Below are positions 7,811-16,545 of a stretch of DNA of 64,000 nucleotides, piece after piece. The notes below the pieces were generated by a model. The model did not search any database. It was not told the DNA's origin and saw nothing but the letters and a program-made list of their open reading frames with translations. The DNA is taken from NCBI GenBank assembly GCA_021325365.1, contig JAJPHF010000009.1, forward strand, positions 35,126-99,125, read 5' to 3'. How positions within the stretch are numbered: position 1 is the first letter of the stretch; each line of letters opens with the position of its first letter. Made by a program: the position numbers and the translations under genes. The DNA is from Pseudomonadota bacterium (GTDB lineage Bacteria; Chloroflexota; UBA6077; JAJPHF01).

Positions 7811-9337
7811 CTAGCCGCGCCGGCGGCGCGGGGGCGCGGCTGGCGGCGGGTCGCCGCGGAAGGGACTGAGCGACGAGCGCCAGGGGGAGGCGCCAGGGGC
7901 CGGGCCGGCTGGGCGGCGGGGCATCCCGCCGCGGCGCGGCGGCTCGGCGTCGAGCCGTTGATTGCCGCGTTCCCAAGGCGCCGGTCGGGCACCGGGGCGG
8001 GGCCGGCCGAGGATCGCCGGGCGCACGTTGATCGCGCGCAGCCCCTTCACGTCGTCGCGTGGCTCGAACTGGACCTGCTGGCCCTCGCGCAGCGTGTCGA
8101 ATGCGCCGTTGACGACGGCCGAGCGGTGGAAGAACCGCTTGCGGCCCGCGTTGTCCACGAGGAAACCAAAGCCGCGGTCGCGCGACAGCTCACTGATCTT
8201 GCCCTGCATCTGGGCGCCCCGGGTGCCGCGCGCCGAGATGGCCGAGGCCTCCTCGGGCGTGGGGCGGCGACGTGGGTCGACGATAGGCCCGCGGCGGGGT
8301 CGCAGATCGTCCGGGTTCTGTCGCATCGGAGGCCCGCTCTGGCGGGTCCGAGCGGGCCCCGAATGCACCGGCGGGCTGCCCGGGCGCAGCGGCGGGGCGC
8401 CGGCGCGCGGCCGACCGAAGGCCCCGCCGGCTGGGCGCTGGCGCGCATCGGGCGAAGACGGCGGTCGGGCGCCGCGGTTGCCTGCCCACTGGCCTTCGCG
8501 TGGGGCCGGTGCATTGTCCCCGCCTGGCGTGCGGCGGGCGGGCGCCCCGTCCCCGTAGCGCGGCGCGCGACGCGGTCCCCGTAGCGGGGCCGTGAGCGGC
8601 GGCGATGCGGGGAGGCTCGCGGCCGGCGAGCTGTCGGTCTCGTCGGCAACCAACGGCGGGCTCGCCTCTTCGGCGGGTGCCGGGGTGGTCCGCCCGCGGC
8701 GGCGGCGCCAAGCCGCGCGCGCGGGGGCGCTGGCAGCGGCCACATCCGTGGTGGCCGCAGCCGGCGCGGGAGCCGGCAGCGCTGGCGCGGCCGGAAGCAG
8801 CGGCTCGGCGCTGGGGAGCGGCGGCGCGGGCGCCTCCGCGGCGGGAGCCGGGGCATCCGCGGCCGCGACATCAGTCGCCGCTGCGGGAGTGCTGACCCGC
8901 CGGCGAGGGTGCTGGGCGCGCGGCGGGGCGGCGGCCGCAGGAACGTCGGCGTCCGTGGCAGCTGCCGCAGGCGCGCGCCGCCTGGCGGGCCGGACGAGCG
9001 CCGCGGGCGTCTCGTCCGTAGCTTGATCTTGGACCGGGCTGGTTCGTCGGCGCCGCGCCGGCGCCGTGAGGGCGGCCGCGGCTTCGGGGTCCGCGGCCCG
9101 CCTGGCACGCCGCGGGCGCGGCGGCGCGGCGACCGCGAGGGGCGCCCCGCCCTCCGCGGACTCGGCCGGTGCGCTGGTCCGGCGGCGCCGCGGCGGCGTC
9201 GGTCGCGCTTCGGCGCTGCCCGCGTGTTCCACGGGGGGCGGCGGCTCGCTCGGTGGCGCCGCGCGGCGCCGCGGCTGCGGGCGGGCGGGACGCGGGGTCT
9301 CCGCCGGGGCCTGCCCGCTGTCCTGGTGGTCCGGCAT
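7811..9337 (-). CDS. Low-complexity Pro/Ala/Arg-rich protein with C-terminal cold-shock-like domain
   Basis: About 508 residues from the ATG at 9337, chosen because GGGAG sits 9 bases upstream; ATGs further up are possible. Roughly the first 375 residues are disordered, made of Pro, Ala, Arg and Ser with recurring basic patches of the type 'RRRR/RRTS'. Near residues 385-455 lies one cold-shock/S1-like domain (GKISELSRDRGFGFLVD, FFHRSAV, LREGQQVQFE). Cold-shock domains bind single-stranded RNA or DNA. The usual aromatic RNP1 pattern is partly kept (GFGFL, FFH). The disordered basic arm suggests an RNA-binding or condensate-forming protein; that is inference. High-GC shadow frames cover this gene on both strands. 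Confidence 0.75.
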   Translation of the reverse strand: MPDHQDSGQAPAETPRPARPQPRRRAAPPSEPPPPVEHAGSAEARPTPPRRRRTSAPAESAEGGAPLAVAAPPRPRRARRAADPEAAAALTAPARRRRTSPVQDQATDETPAALVRPARRRAPAAAATDADVPAAAAPPRAQHPRRRVSTPAAATDVAAADAPAPAAEAPAPPLPSAEPLLPAAPALPAPAPAAATTDVAAASAPARAAWRRRRGRTTPAPAEEASPPLVADETDSSPAASLPASPPLTAPLRGPRRAPRYGDGAPARRTPGGDNAPAPREGQWAGNRGARPPSSPDARQRPAGGAFGRPRAGAPPLRPGSPPVHSGPARTRQSGPPMRQNPDDLRPRRGPIVDPRRRPTPEEASAISARGTRGAQMQGKISELSRDRGFGFLVDNAGRKRFFHRSAVVNGAFDTLREGQQVQFEPRDDVKGLRAINVRPAILGRPRPGARPAPWERGNQRLDAEPPRRGGMPRRPAGPAPGASPWRSSLSPFRGDPPPAAPPRRRRG

Positions 9338-9769
9338 GCTTCTCATCTCCCTGGCAAGCGCGCTCGCGGCGCATCGAGGTCCGAAGCGGCCTGAGCATCG
9401 GCCGCGTGGTGCGGTCGACGCCAAGTCGCGGCCAACCGCTTCTTCAAGTCGCGGCCTGGTCGCATCGGCCGCGGGAGGAAAGACTAGGGGCTACGACAGG
9501 GGTAGCTGCATCACCGGCGTGTTAGCAGCATACCATACAACAACCCGAACCGGCGACATTCCCGCACAGCTACAGAACTGTGATCCGCCGAGTCGGCTCG
9601 CAGGCTAGACGGATCCCCATTCCTAGGAATAGGCAAATGCGGCGTGGCCTGGCGCGAACGGCTCAGCCGCAGCCGCGACGCGCCGACACGAACCGCGCCG
9701 TGTGGTCTGGAACGGGTTATCGTGAGGGATCGGCTTGTGCCGATCCTTCACGATAACCCGGCGATTGGC
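9338..9769. other. 432-bp intergenic region without a gene
   Basis: This stretch is clearly less GC-rich than its surroundings. It holds the presumed promoter of the cold-shock-domain gene (unassigned), a 12-bp palindrome ATTCCTAGGAAT at 9619-9630 and, at its right end, the terminator hairpin of the L,D-transpeptidase gene. No convincing coding frame was seen. Confidence 0.5.
9713..9760 (-). terminator. Long terminator hairpin after the L,D-transpeptidase gene
   Basis: Arms of 22 bases (9713-9734 and 9739-9760), starting CGGGTTATCGTGAGG and ending CTTCACGATAACCCG, pair with one mismatch around a 4-base loop. The hairpin begins 9 bases beyond the stop codon of the minus-strand L,D-transpeptidase gene. 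A U run is lacking, but strength and position fit a transcription end. Confidence 0.65.
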
Positions 9770-11065
9770 TTAGTAGTGAATGTTGAGCAGCGTGCCGACG
9801 CCGGCCCAGTTCCAGAACCACAGCGCGTCGTCGAGCGTCATGCCCAGGCAGCCGTGGCTCCCGGAGTAGCCCCACATGCTTGACCAGTAATTGTAGTGGA
9901 TCGAGGCCCCGTTCGAGGTGAAGTACTGTGTGTACAGCACATGCTGCAGGTAGTAGCCGCGAGGCGAGTTGCGCGGAATACCCAGCGTCGCACTGTCCAT
10001 CGTCTCGTCGGCCACGCGGCGCTGGATGTGGTACACGCCGGTCGGCGTCGGATCCATCTGGGTGCCTTTGATAGACAGCGTGGCGTAGACGAGCTTGTCG
10101 CCCTCGTATGCAGCTACCATGGCCGGCTCGCTCAGGTCCACGTCGATCCAGCGGCCCTGGAAATACTGGGGCGGGTTCCGCGGGATCTTCACCCCCGAGG
10201 CGTTGACGTACTCCTCGTCGCCGATGCGGTACCACTCCTCGCCGTCATCGCCCCGTACCGCCTCCTCCACAAAGACCGGCGCGTTGTGCCCAAGCTGCCG
10301 CAGGCGGGTGTCGTCGCGCACGCTCGGCCAGCTGCGCACGTTGTAGCCACCGACGATGCGGCCGGGCTTCTGAACGCTGTAGAGCAGCTCCGGCTGGCGC
10401 AGGTACCAATCGGGCGGCGCGCCGGTCGGTCCGACAGCATCCGCGTCGATCCAAGCGTAGTTCTGGGTCCGGGGATTGAACACGTACAGGCGGTCGTTCT
10501 CGGCTTGGCCCGTGAGCGCGAAATAGCTCCACTGGCGCGCGACGCCGAAGTCGGTGCCGCCGTCCGAGTCCGACCAGAGGTCGGCCGGTCGGAAGTTGGC
10601 GACCCACTGAGCGGTCGACGCGTCGGGGGCGCTCGCCGTGTCGGGGGGCGTGTCCGCCGTTGCCGCGGGCGCCGGGTCCGGGTCGCGCAGGTACGAATCA
10701 TCGGTCGGAGCGGGCACCGGGCCGACCGCGTCGGCCTCGATCCAGGCGTAGTTTTCGGTGCGTGGGTTCAGGACGTAGATGCGGCCGTTGGCGTCGCGCC
10801 CGGTGAGCTGGAAGTAGCTCCACTGCGGCACCTGCCCGAAGCTCGTGCCGCCATCCGAGTCTGACCACAGCTCGGCGGCGCGGACCGTGGCCACCCAGCC
10901 CGGGCTATCGTCAGCTGCGGGGGCAGCGGGGGGCGGGCTGCCGTCCAGCCGCGGCGCGGCCGCTGGATTCGCCCCGCCCGGCGGCGACTGCTCTTGCCCC
11001 GACGCGCGCGCCGCCGGCAGGCCCACCAGTAATCCGAGGACCAGTACGAGTCGCACCCACCCCAT
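9770..11065 (-). CDS. Secreted L,D-transpeptidase (YkuD domain) with two wall-binding-like repeats
   Basis: 431 residues with an N-terminal signal peptide (1-24). Two near-identical modules of about 60 residues follow (about 53-120 and 152-220), each with 'ELWSDSDGGT.FG...QWSYF.LTG....R.YV.NPRT.NYAWI.ADAVGP'; they resemble SH3-like or wall-associated repeats. A third beta-rich SH3-like segment precedes the catalytic YkuD domain (about 300-431). The active-site motif SHGCLGM places His404 and Cys406. The enzyme class makes 3-3 cross-links in peptidoglycan or attaches proteins to it. GGGGAGG precedes the ATG. The gene is single and followed by a strong hairpin. Confidence 0.9.
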   Translation of the reverse strand: MGWVRLVLVLGLLVGLPAARASGQEQSPPGGANPAAAPRLDGSPPPAAPAADDSPGWVATVRAAELWSDSDGGTSFGQVPQWSYFQLTGRDANGRIYVLNPRTENYAWIEADAVGPVPAPTDDSYLRDPDPAPAATADTPPDTASAPDASTAQWVANFRPADLWSDSDGGTDFGVARQWSYFALTGQAENDRLYVFNPRTQNYAWIDADAVGPTGAPPDWYLRQPELLYSVQKPGRIVGGYNVRSWPSVRDDTRLRQLGHNAPVFVEEAVRGDDGEEWYRIGDEEYVNASGVKIPRNPPQYFQGRWIDVDLSEPAMVAAYEGDKLVYATLSIKGTQMDPTPTGVYHIQRRVADETMDSATLGIPRNSPRGYYLQHVLYTQYFTSNGASIHYNYWSSMWGYSGSHGCLGMTLDDALWFWNWAGVGTLLNIHY

Positions 11066-11115
11066 GCCAGGCTTCCTCCCCTTCCCAATTGGTCCACGCG
11101 GTTAGCCGCGATTGC

Positions 11116-11889
11116 TTAGGAATCGCTCACGGGATTCGAGAGCGGCACACTCTCGAGAGCCGCTGGATCATACACCATGCGCCGGCCAAAGACCGAGCCG
11201 AACGCCTGGGCCAGCGCGGTAGCGACGGCCGCCTGGTCCAGCGGGTGTCCGAGCACGGCGGCGACCGAGGTCACCCCACGATCGTGGATGCCGCACGGAT
11301 GAATCAGCCCGAAGTGGTCCAGGTCCGGCTGGAGGTTGAGCGCGATGCCGTGCATGGTAACGCCACGCGAGATCGCCACGCCCAGCGCCGCGATCTTCGC
11401 GTTGCCGACCCACACGCCGCGATGCCGCGGGTCTCGGCCCGCCACGATGCCGAGGTCCGCGAGCACGCGGATGACGCTTTCCTCCAAGCCCCACACGTAG
11501 CGTACCACGTCGCCGCCCGTTAGCGAACGTATATCGGCGATGGGATACGCCACGAGCTGTCCCGGCCCGTGGTACGTGACGAGGCCGCCGCGGTTCGTCT
11601 CGTAGACGGCGATGCCGCGCGCCGCCAGCTCGGCCTCGGATACCAGCACGTCGTCGCGGCTGCCGCGACGGCCGAGCGTAAGCACCGGCGGGTGCTCCAG
11701 CAGCAGGAGCGAGTCGGGGATCGCGCCCGCCGCGCGTGCCTCCAGCAGCGCCCGCTGCCGCGCTAGCGCGGTGCCGTACGCCACGCGCCCGAGCCACGCC
11801 CAGCGACACGGCGCGTCGGCGTTGGGGGGCTGCGCGTCGCGCTCTCCGCGGCGGTGGCAACCCTCTACTCGCTCGGCTGGGTCGATCAT
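11116..11889 (-). CDS. lipB: Octanoyltransferase LipB
   Basis: 257 residues. LipB moves octanoyl groups from acyl carrier protein to lipoyl domains, the first step of lipoate synthesis. Family signatures are complete: RGGLVTYHGPGQLVAYPI (100-117), the catalytic Lys165 in KIAALGVAISRGVTMHG, and catalytic Cys199 in HPCGI. About 28 residues precede the normal start of the family, so the true start could be further in. The gene lies 34 bases downstream of lpdA, on the same strand, coupling lipoate attachment to the lipoate-using dehydrogenase. lipA is not in the window. Confidence 0.95.
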   Translation of the reverse strand: MIDPAERVEGCHRRGERDAQPPNADAPCRWAWLGRVAYGTALARQRALLEARAAGAIPDSLLLLEHPPVLTLGRRGSRDDVLVSEAELAARGIAVYETNRGGLVTYHGPGQLVAYPIADIRSLTGGDVVRYVWGLEESVIRVLADLGIVAGRDPRHRGVWVGNAKIAALGVAISRGVTMHGIALNLQPDLDHFGLIHPCGIHDRGVTSVAAVLGHPLDQAAVATALAQAFGSVFGRRMVYDPAALESVPLSNPVSDS

Positions 11890-11923
11890 CCACCCGTCCC
11901 CGGCGCGCAGCTAGCGAAGGGGG

Positions 11924-13351
11924 CTACGTGACCGCACCGGCGCGGCGCTCGCGCGGCTTGAGGAGGTGGAGCGCCAGGCCGCGGGTGGCGAGCGCCGCCT
12001 CGGCGGTCGCCTCGGGCCAGGTCGGGTGGGCGTGGATCGTGTCGGCCAGGTCCTCGACCGTCGCCTCCAGGTGCATCGCCATCGTCGCCTCGGCGATCAT
12101 GTCGCTGGCCACCGCGCCGATGATGTGGACGCCGAGGATCTCGCCGTAGCGCTCGTCGGCCACCACCTTCACGAAGCCCTCGGTGTCGCCGTAAGTCTGC
12201 GCGCGGCCGAGCGCCGCGAAGGGGAACTTGCCGACCTGTACCTGATGGCCGCGCTCGCGCGCCGCCGCCTCGGTGAGCCCCACCGACGCCACCTCGGGGT
12301 GGGTGAACGTGCAGGCGGGCACCTGCTCGTAGTTGATGCGGCGGTAGTGGCCGGCCATGCGCTCGACGGCCACGATGCCCTGGTGCGACGCGACGTGCGC
12401 GAGCAGCTGATGGCGGGTCACGTCGCCGATAGCGTAGATGCCGGGCACGTTCGTCTGCAGCGCGTCGTCCACGGGCAGCCAACCGCGGTCAAGCTGCACG
12501 CCCGCGGCCTCTAGGCCCAGGTCGGCGGTGAGCGGCGCGCGGCCCACGCCCATCAGCACGCGCTCGCCGCTGACGGTCGCCTCCTGGCCGTCGGCGCCCT
12601 GGTAGCGCACGACGGCGCCGCCCTCGCCGGCCTCAATGGCGAGCACCTTCGCGCCCGTCAGCACCGTGATACCGCGCTTCGTGAACAGGCGGGCAAGCTG
12701 CTTGCCGATCTCCTCGTCCTCCAGCGGCAGGAGCGTGGGCATCATCTCCAGGATCGTCGTCTCACAGCCGAAGGCGTGGAAGATGTCGGCCCACTCGGCG
12801 CCCACCGCGCCGCCGCCGATCACGACCACGCTACGCGGCAGCTCCTTGAGCGCCAGCGCGTCGTCGCTGGTGATGACCAGCTCGCGGTTGTCGGCGCCGG
12901 GGATGGGCGGGATCGCCGGCTTCGAGCCGGTGGCGACGACGACGTTGCGCGCCTCGACCGTCTCGCTCGACCCGTTGGTGCTCACCGTGACGCGCCCGGG
13001 TCCCGCCAGGCGGCCCTGTCCGTTCAGGACCTGCACGCCCTGGCTCTTGAGCAGCCCGCCGACGCCCTGGCGCAGGTTGCGCACCACGCCATCGCGGTAG
13101 CGCACGGCCGCCGGGTAGTCGAGGCGCACGTTCTCGGCGTGGATGCCGAAGTCAGCGGCGCGCTGGAAGGCCGTCAGCAGCTCGGCCGTGCGGAGCAGCG
13201 CCTTGGTGGGGATACAGCCGCGGTTCAGGCAGACGCCGCCCAGCTCGTCGCGCTCGACGACGGCGGCTTTCAGCCCGAGCTGCGCCGCGCGAATCGCCGC
13301 GACGTAGCCGCCGGGTCCCGCGCCGATGATGCAGACGTCGACCGGCTCCAT
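11924..13351 (-). CDS. lpdA: Dihydrolipoyl dehydrogenase
   Basis: 475 residues. E3 component of 2-oxoacid dehydrogenase complexes or the glycine cleavage system, reoxidising dihydrolipoamide with FAD and NAD. The FAD-binding GAGPGGYVAA starts at residue 10, the redox-active disulfide is Cys41-Cys46 (GGVCLNRGCIPTK), an NAD-binding GGGAVGAEWADIF lies near 180, and the C-terminal active-site segment HAHPTWPEA carries the base His. Length and motifs match the family. No E1 or E2 genes are adjacent. It forms a pair with lipB. Upstream is a block of GC-rich palindromes instead of an obvious promoter. Confidence 0.95.
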   Translation of the reverse strand: MEPVDVCIIGAGPGGYVAAIRAAQLGLKAAVVERDELGGVCLNRGCIPTKALLRTAELLTAFQRAADFGIHAENVRLDYPAAVRYRDGVVRNLRQGVGGLLKSQGVQVLNGQGRLAGPGRVTVSTNGSSETVEARNVVVATGSKPAIPPIPGADNRELVITSDDALALKELPRSVVVIGGGAVGAEWADIFHAFGCETTILEMMPTLLPLEDEEIGKQLARLFTKRGITVLTGAKVLAIEAGEGGAVVRYQGADGQEATVSGERVLMGVGRAPLTADLGLEAAGVQLDRGWLPVDDALQTNVPGIYAIGDVTRHQLLAHVASHQGIVAVERMAGHYRRINYEQVPACTFTHPEVASVGLTEAAARERGHQVQVGKFPFAALGRAQTYGDTEGFVKVVADERYGEILGVHIIGAVASDMIAEATMAMHLEATVEDLADTIHAHPTWPEATAEAALATRGLALHLLKPRERRAGAVT

Positions 13352-13720
13352 GCTTCCTCCCGCTGCCGCTGTGACGCGTGGCCCGGACTGCCCGCACCCC
13401 GCCCCCTCGCCCAGGGGGCGAGGGGGCGGGACGGGACCTCACCCCCCTGCCCCCCTCTCCCGTAGGAGAGGGGGAGGACGACTACCCTCACCCCAGCCCT
13501 CTCCCAGGGGGAGAGGGAGTACGACGCGCTCTCACCCTTGCCCTTTCCCCGGGGGGAGAGGGGGCAGGACGGACGCTCCATCTCGTTGCCTCTCCCCCTG
13601 GGAGAGGCCGGCCGAGCGGAGCGAGGCCGGGTGAGGGCCGTCGCCCGGGCGCGTGATATAATTTCGCGAGTTTCCGCCTATAACGCAGGCCAGATTTGAA
13701 CGTCTCTTGAGGAGTATAGC
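13352..13720. repeat. Cluster of five GC-rich palindromic repeats (CTCTCCC-GGGAGAG type)
   Basis: The gap between the divergent lpdA and M3-like genes is filled by hairpins: 13398-13430 (15-bp perfect stem, 3-base loop), 13451-13474 (10-bp stem), 13497-13517 (CCCTCTCCC/GGGAGAGGG), about 13541-13566 and about 13588-13610. They are joined by stretches such as CCCTCACCCC. The same motif returns at 16.6, 18.7 and 41.3 kb. Open frames across it are spurious. The last 60 bases hold the promoter of the downstream gene. Confidence 0.8.
13654..13662 (+). promoter_or_regulatory. Extended -10 promoter of the M3-like gene
   Basis: TGATATAAT, i.e. a perfect TATAAT (13657-13662) with the TGN extension and no recognisable -35 box. 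Transcription would start near 13669, leaving a leader of about 50 bases with TGAGGAG before the GTG start at 13721. Confidence 0.6.
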
Positions 13721-15187
13721 GTGCTCGACATTGCCGTTTTCGAGCGCGACGCGGAGACGTTCTGTCGCGCCGCCGAGCGCGAGCGCTACCTCCACTATGC
13801 TGGCCTGAAGGCGACGCTCGACTTCGAGTCGCTGTTCGCCGATTTCGAGTACCTGTTCCATCCCGACGCGTACGGCGAGCTGCTGGAAGCCGAGCTGGAG
13901 CCGCGCCCGAAGCGCTACCTGCTCGACTTCGTCGCCACGGGCTACCTGGCCGAGAAGACGCGAGCGCTGGACGAGCGACTAGCCGCGGCTGAGGCCGCCG
14001 CGCGCGTGGTGTGGGACGACCGCGAGCTACCCTACCGCCTGGCGCCGGTCGTGCTGGCCAATGAGCCGGATGCCCATCGCCGCCACGACCTCGCTGCGCG
14101 GCACCGCGCGGCGACGGCGGCGCTCAACCCGCTCCACGAGGAGCGCCACCGGACAGTGCTGGAGGCGCTCGGCGGCATCGGCAGCAGCAGCTACGTCGCG
14201 CTGTATGACGAGCTGCGCGATCTGCGCTACGCCGACCTCGTCGAGGCGGGCGAGCGCTTCCTAGCCGCGACCGATACCGCCTACTTCGGCGCGCTGGAGG
14301 AGCTGCTGGGCACGATCGAGCTGGCGCCAGCCGACGCCGCGCAGTGCGACCTGGCCTGGCTGTTCCGCGCGCGCGCGCTCGACCCGTACTTCCCCGCGAA
14401 GACGATGCTGTTCACGCTCTACCGCGCGCTGCGCGGCCTCGGGCTGGACATCGAGCAGGCGACCAACGTCTCGGTGGACGTGGAGGCGCGAGCGCTGAAG
14501 ATACCGCGCGCGTTCTGTGCTCGCCTGGACGTGCCGCGCGACGTGCGCCTGGTGCTGCAGCCGACGGGCGGGCGGCTCGACTACCGCGCGCTGTTCCACC
14601 AGGCCGGGCACGCCGAGCACTACGCCAACGTGGACCGCACGCTGGCCTTTCCCGACCGCTGGCTGGGCGACTACTCGGTCACTGAGGGCTACGGCTATCT
14701 GTTCGAGCACTTGCTCATGGAGCCGAGCTGGGTGCGCCCGGCGCTCGACGTCGCGCATCCGGCCGACTATCTGCGCCTGGCCCAGTTCGAGCGCCTCTAC
14801 GGGCTGCGACGCCAGGCGACCATGCTGCTCTACGCGCGGGCGCTGCACGCCGGCGACGACTACGAGGCGCTGGCGCAGTCGTACGCCGAGCTGTTCACGC
14901 GCACGCTGGGCGTCGAGCACGCGCCCGAGCCGTTCCTGGCCGACGTGGAGCCGGGCCTGTACGCCGCGATTCGGCTGCGGGCGGAGGTGTTCGAGGCGCA
15001 ACTGCGGCAGTATCTCCAGCGCGAGTACGACGAGGAGTGGTTCCGCGTGCCGCGGGCGGGCCGCTTCCTGCGCGACCTGTGGCGCGAGGGCCAGAAGTAC
15101 CCGGTGGACGAGCTGGCGCGGTTCATGGGCTACCCCGGCCTCGACTTTCGGCTCGTCACCGAGGAGCTGCGGGCCGGCGTCGCGTAG
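13721..15187 (+). CDS. M3-family-like metallopeptidase with Gln in place of the catalytic Glu
   Basis: 488 residues starting at a GTG preceded by TGAGGAG. The protein is largely helical and matches the oligoendopeptidase/M3 layout: the zinc helix FHQAGHAEH (His293, His297) is followed 25 residues later by EGYGYLFEH, whose Glu322 would be the third ligand. In active M3 enzymes the first motif is HExxH; here Glu is replaced by Gln294 while all metal ligands stay. The family cleaves short peptides in the cytoplasm. No signal peptide is seen. The substitution predicts a loss or strong change of peptidase activity, or a sequence-level variant of a clade. It stands alone, just before the molybdenum-cofactor genes. 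Confidence 0.75.
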   Translation: MLDIAVFERDAETFCRAAERERYLHYAGLKATLDFESLFADFEYLFHPDAYGELLEAELEPRPKRYLLDFVATGYLAEKTRALDERLAAAEAAARVVWDDRELPYRLAPVVLANEPDAHRRHDLAARHRAATAALNPLHEERHRTVLEALGGIGSSSYVALYDELRDLRYADLVEAGERFLAATDTAYFGALEELLGTIELAPADAAQCDLAWLFRARALDPYFPAKTMLFTLYRALRGLGLDIEQATNVSVDVEARALKIPRAFCARLDVPRDVRLVLQPTGGRLDYRALFHQAGHAEHYANVDRTLAFPDRWLGDYSVTEGYGYLFEHLLMEPSWVRPALDVAHPADYLRLAQFERLYGLRRQATMLLYARALHAGDDYEALAQSYAELFTRTLGVEHAPEPFLADVEPGLYAAIRLRAEVFEAQLRQYLQREYDEEWFRVPRAGRFLRDLWREGQKYPVDELARFMGYPGLDFRLVTEELRAGVA

Positions 15188-15204
15188 GCGACCGGCCCGC
15201 GCGG

Positions 15205-15210
15205 TACACT
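15205..15210 (+). promoter_or_regulatory. -10 box directly before moeA (leaderless start)
   Basis: TACACT ends 6 bases before the moeA ATG at 15217, so RNA synthesis would begin at or next to the start codon. No Shine-Dalgarno sequence is present and no good -35 box is seen. Suggests a leaderless transcript. Confidence 0.45.
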
Positions 15211-15216
15211 TAGGCG

Positions 15217-16545
15217 ATGAACGTGCACGATCCCCCGACGACCGACCGGCTGCTGGGCGTCGACGAGGCCCTGGCGGCGATCCTCGCGCGCATCCCCGTG
15301 CTGTCGCCCGAAACCGTCGTGCTCGACGAGGCGCTGGGCCGCGTGCTGGCCGAAGATGTGTACGCCGACATCGACGTGCCGCCGTTCGACAACTCGGCGA
15401 TGGACGGCTATGCGCTGATCGCCGCCGACACGGCCGGGGCCAGCCGCGAGCGGCCGGCGGTGCTGCGCGTGGTGGGCGACCTGCCGGCCGGGCGGGTGCC
15501 GGACACGGTCGTGCATCGCGGCGAGGCGATCCGCATCATGACCGGCGCGCCGATGCCGCCGGGCGCCGACGCGATCGTGCGCGTCGAGGACACGGAGCGC
15601 GGGGAGGCCGTGCAAGGCGGCGAGGACGTGGTGTGCGTGCGCGTGGCGGCCAGCGCCGGCCGCGACGTGCGGTGGGCGGGCGAGGACGTGCGGGCCGGCG
15701 ACCTGATCCTGCCGCGTGGCACGCTGGTGCGGCCGGCGGAGGTGGGCATGCTGGCGATGCTCGGCCGGCGCCACGTGCAGGTGGTGCGGCGCCCGCGCGT
15801 GGCGGTGCTGACGACAGGCGACGAGCTGGTGGACGTGGACGAGCCGGTGACGCCCGGCAAGATTCGCAACGTCAACCTGTACAGCATCATGGCGCAGGTG
15901 CGCTGGTGCGGCGGCGAGCCGCTCTCGCTCGGCGTGGCGCGCGACACCATCGCCGAGCTGGAAGCGAAGGTGCGCGAGGGCATGACGGCCGACCTCCTGG
16001 TCACGTCGGCGGGCGTGTCGATGGGCGACTACGACGTGGTGAAGGTCGTGCTCGACAAGCTGGGGCACATCGACTTCTGGCGGGTGAACATGAAGCCGGC
16101 GCGGCCGCTCGCCTTCGGCCACCTGGGCGCCGTGCCGATGTTCGGTTTGCCCGGCAACCCCGCGGCGTCGATGGTAGCGTTCGAGGAGTTCGTGCGCCCC
16201 GCCATCCTGAAGATGCAGGGGCGGCAGGCGCTCCGCCACCCGACGATGCAGGCCGTGGCCGACGTGGCGCTCGACAACCGCGGCGGGCGGCGCTCGTTCG
16301 TGCGCGGCTACGTCTACCGCGACGGCGACGCCTACCGGGTGCGGCCGGCCGGCCCGGCGGGCGCGGGCATCATGACGGCAATGGTGCGGGCGAATTGCTT
16401 CATCGTGATTCCCGAGCAGACTGCGCGTGTGGAGCCCGGCGACCCGATCGGCGTGGAACTGTTAGATGCGACGGCCGCCGAGGAGCCGGTCGCCGCGCCG
16501 CCGCTCGCAGCAAGCGCCGGCGCGGCCGACGAGTGCTGCGAGTGA
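15217..16545 (+). CDS. moeA: Molybdopterin molybdenumtransferase MoeA
   Basis: 442 residues. MoeA inserts molybdate into adenylated molybdopterin in the last step of molybdenum-cofactor synthesis. Visible features: domain I PPFDNSAMDGYAL (about 50-62), the RIMTGAPMPPGADAIVRVED segment (about 107-126), the MoCF-binding core TTGDELVD...GKIRNVN...TSAGVSMGDYDVV, and the C-terminal domain IV. Length fits the family, with an acidic/Ala tail of about 20 residues. It heads a group moeA-moaC-mog on the plus strand, with moaC separated by 230 bases of palindromic repeats. The start codon lacks a ribosome-binding site and appears leaderless. Confidence 0.95.
   Translation: MNVHDPPTTDRLLGVDEALAAILARIPVLSPETVVLDEALGRVLAEDVYADIDVPPFDNSAMDGYALIAADTAGASRERPAVLRVVGDLPAGRVPDTVVHRGEAIRIMTGAPMPPGADAIVRVEDTERGEAVQGGEDVVCVRVAASAGRDVRWAGEDVRAGDLILPRGTLVRPAEVGMLAMLGRRHVQVVRRPRVAVLTTGDELVDVDEPVTPGKIRNVNLYSIMAQVRWCGGEPLSLGVARDTIAELEAKVREGMTADLLVTSAGVSMGDYDVVKVVLDKLGHIDFWRVNMKPARPLAFGHLGAVPMFGLPGNPAASMVAFEEFVRPAILKMQGRQALRHPTMQAVADVALDNRGGRRSFVRGYVYRDGDAYRVRPAGPAGAGIMTAMVRANCFIVIPEQTARVEPGDPIGVELLDATAAEEPVAAPPLAASAGAADECCE

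Noticed and set aside
9619..9630. 12-bp palindrome ATTCCTAGGAAT as an operator
   Set aside because: Single copy and no matching second site or regulator; left as a noted sequence only.
13326..13656. Several plus-strand frames reading peptides such as PSPLPGGEG
   Set aside because: These are translations of the GC-rich palindromic repeats; a well-known type of false ORF.
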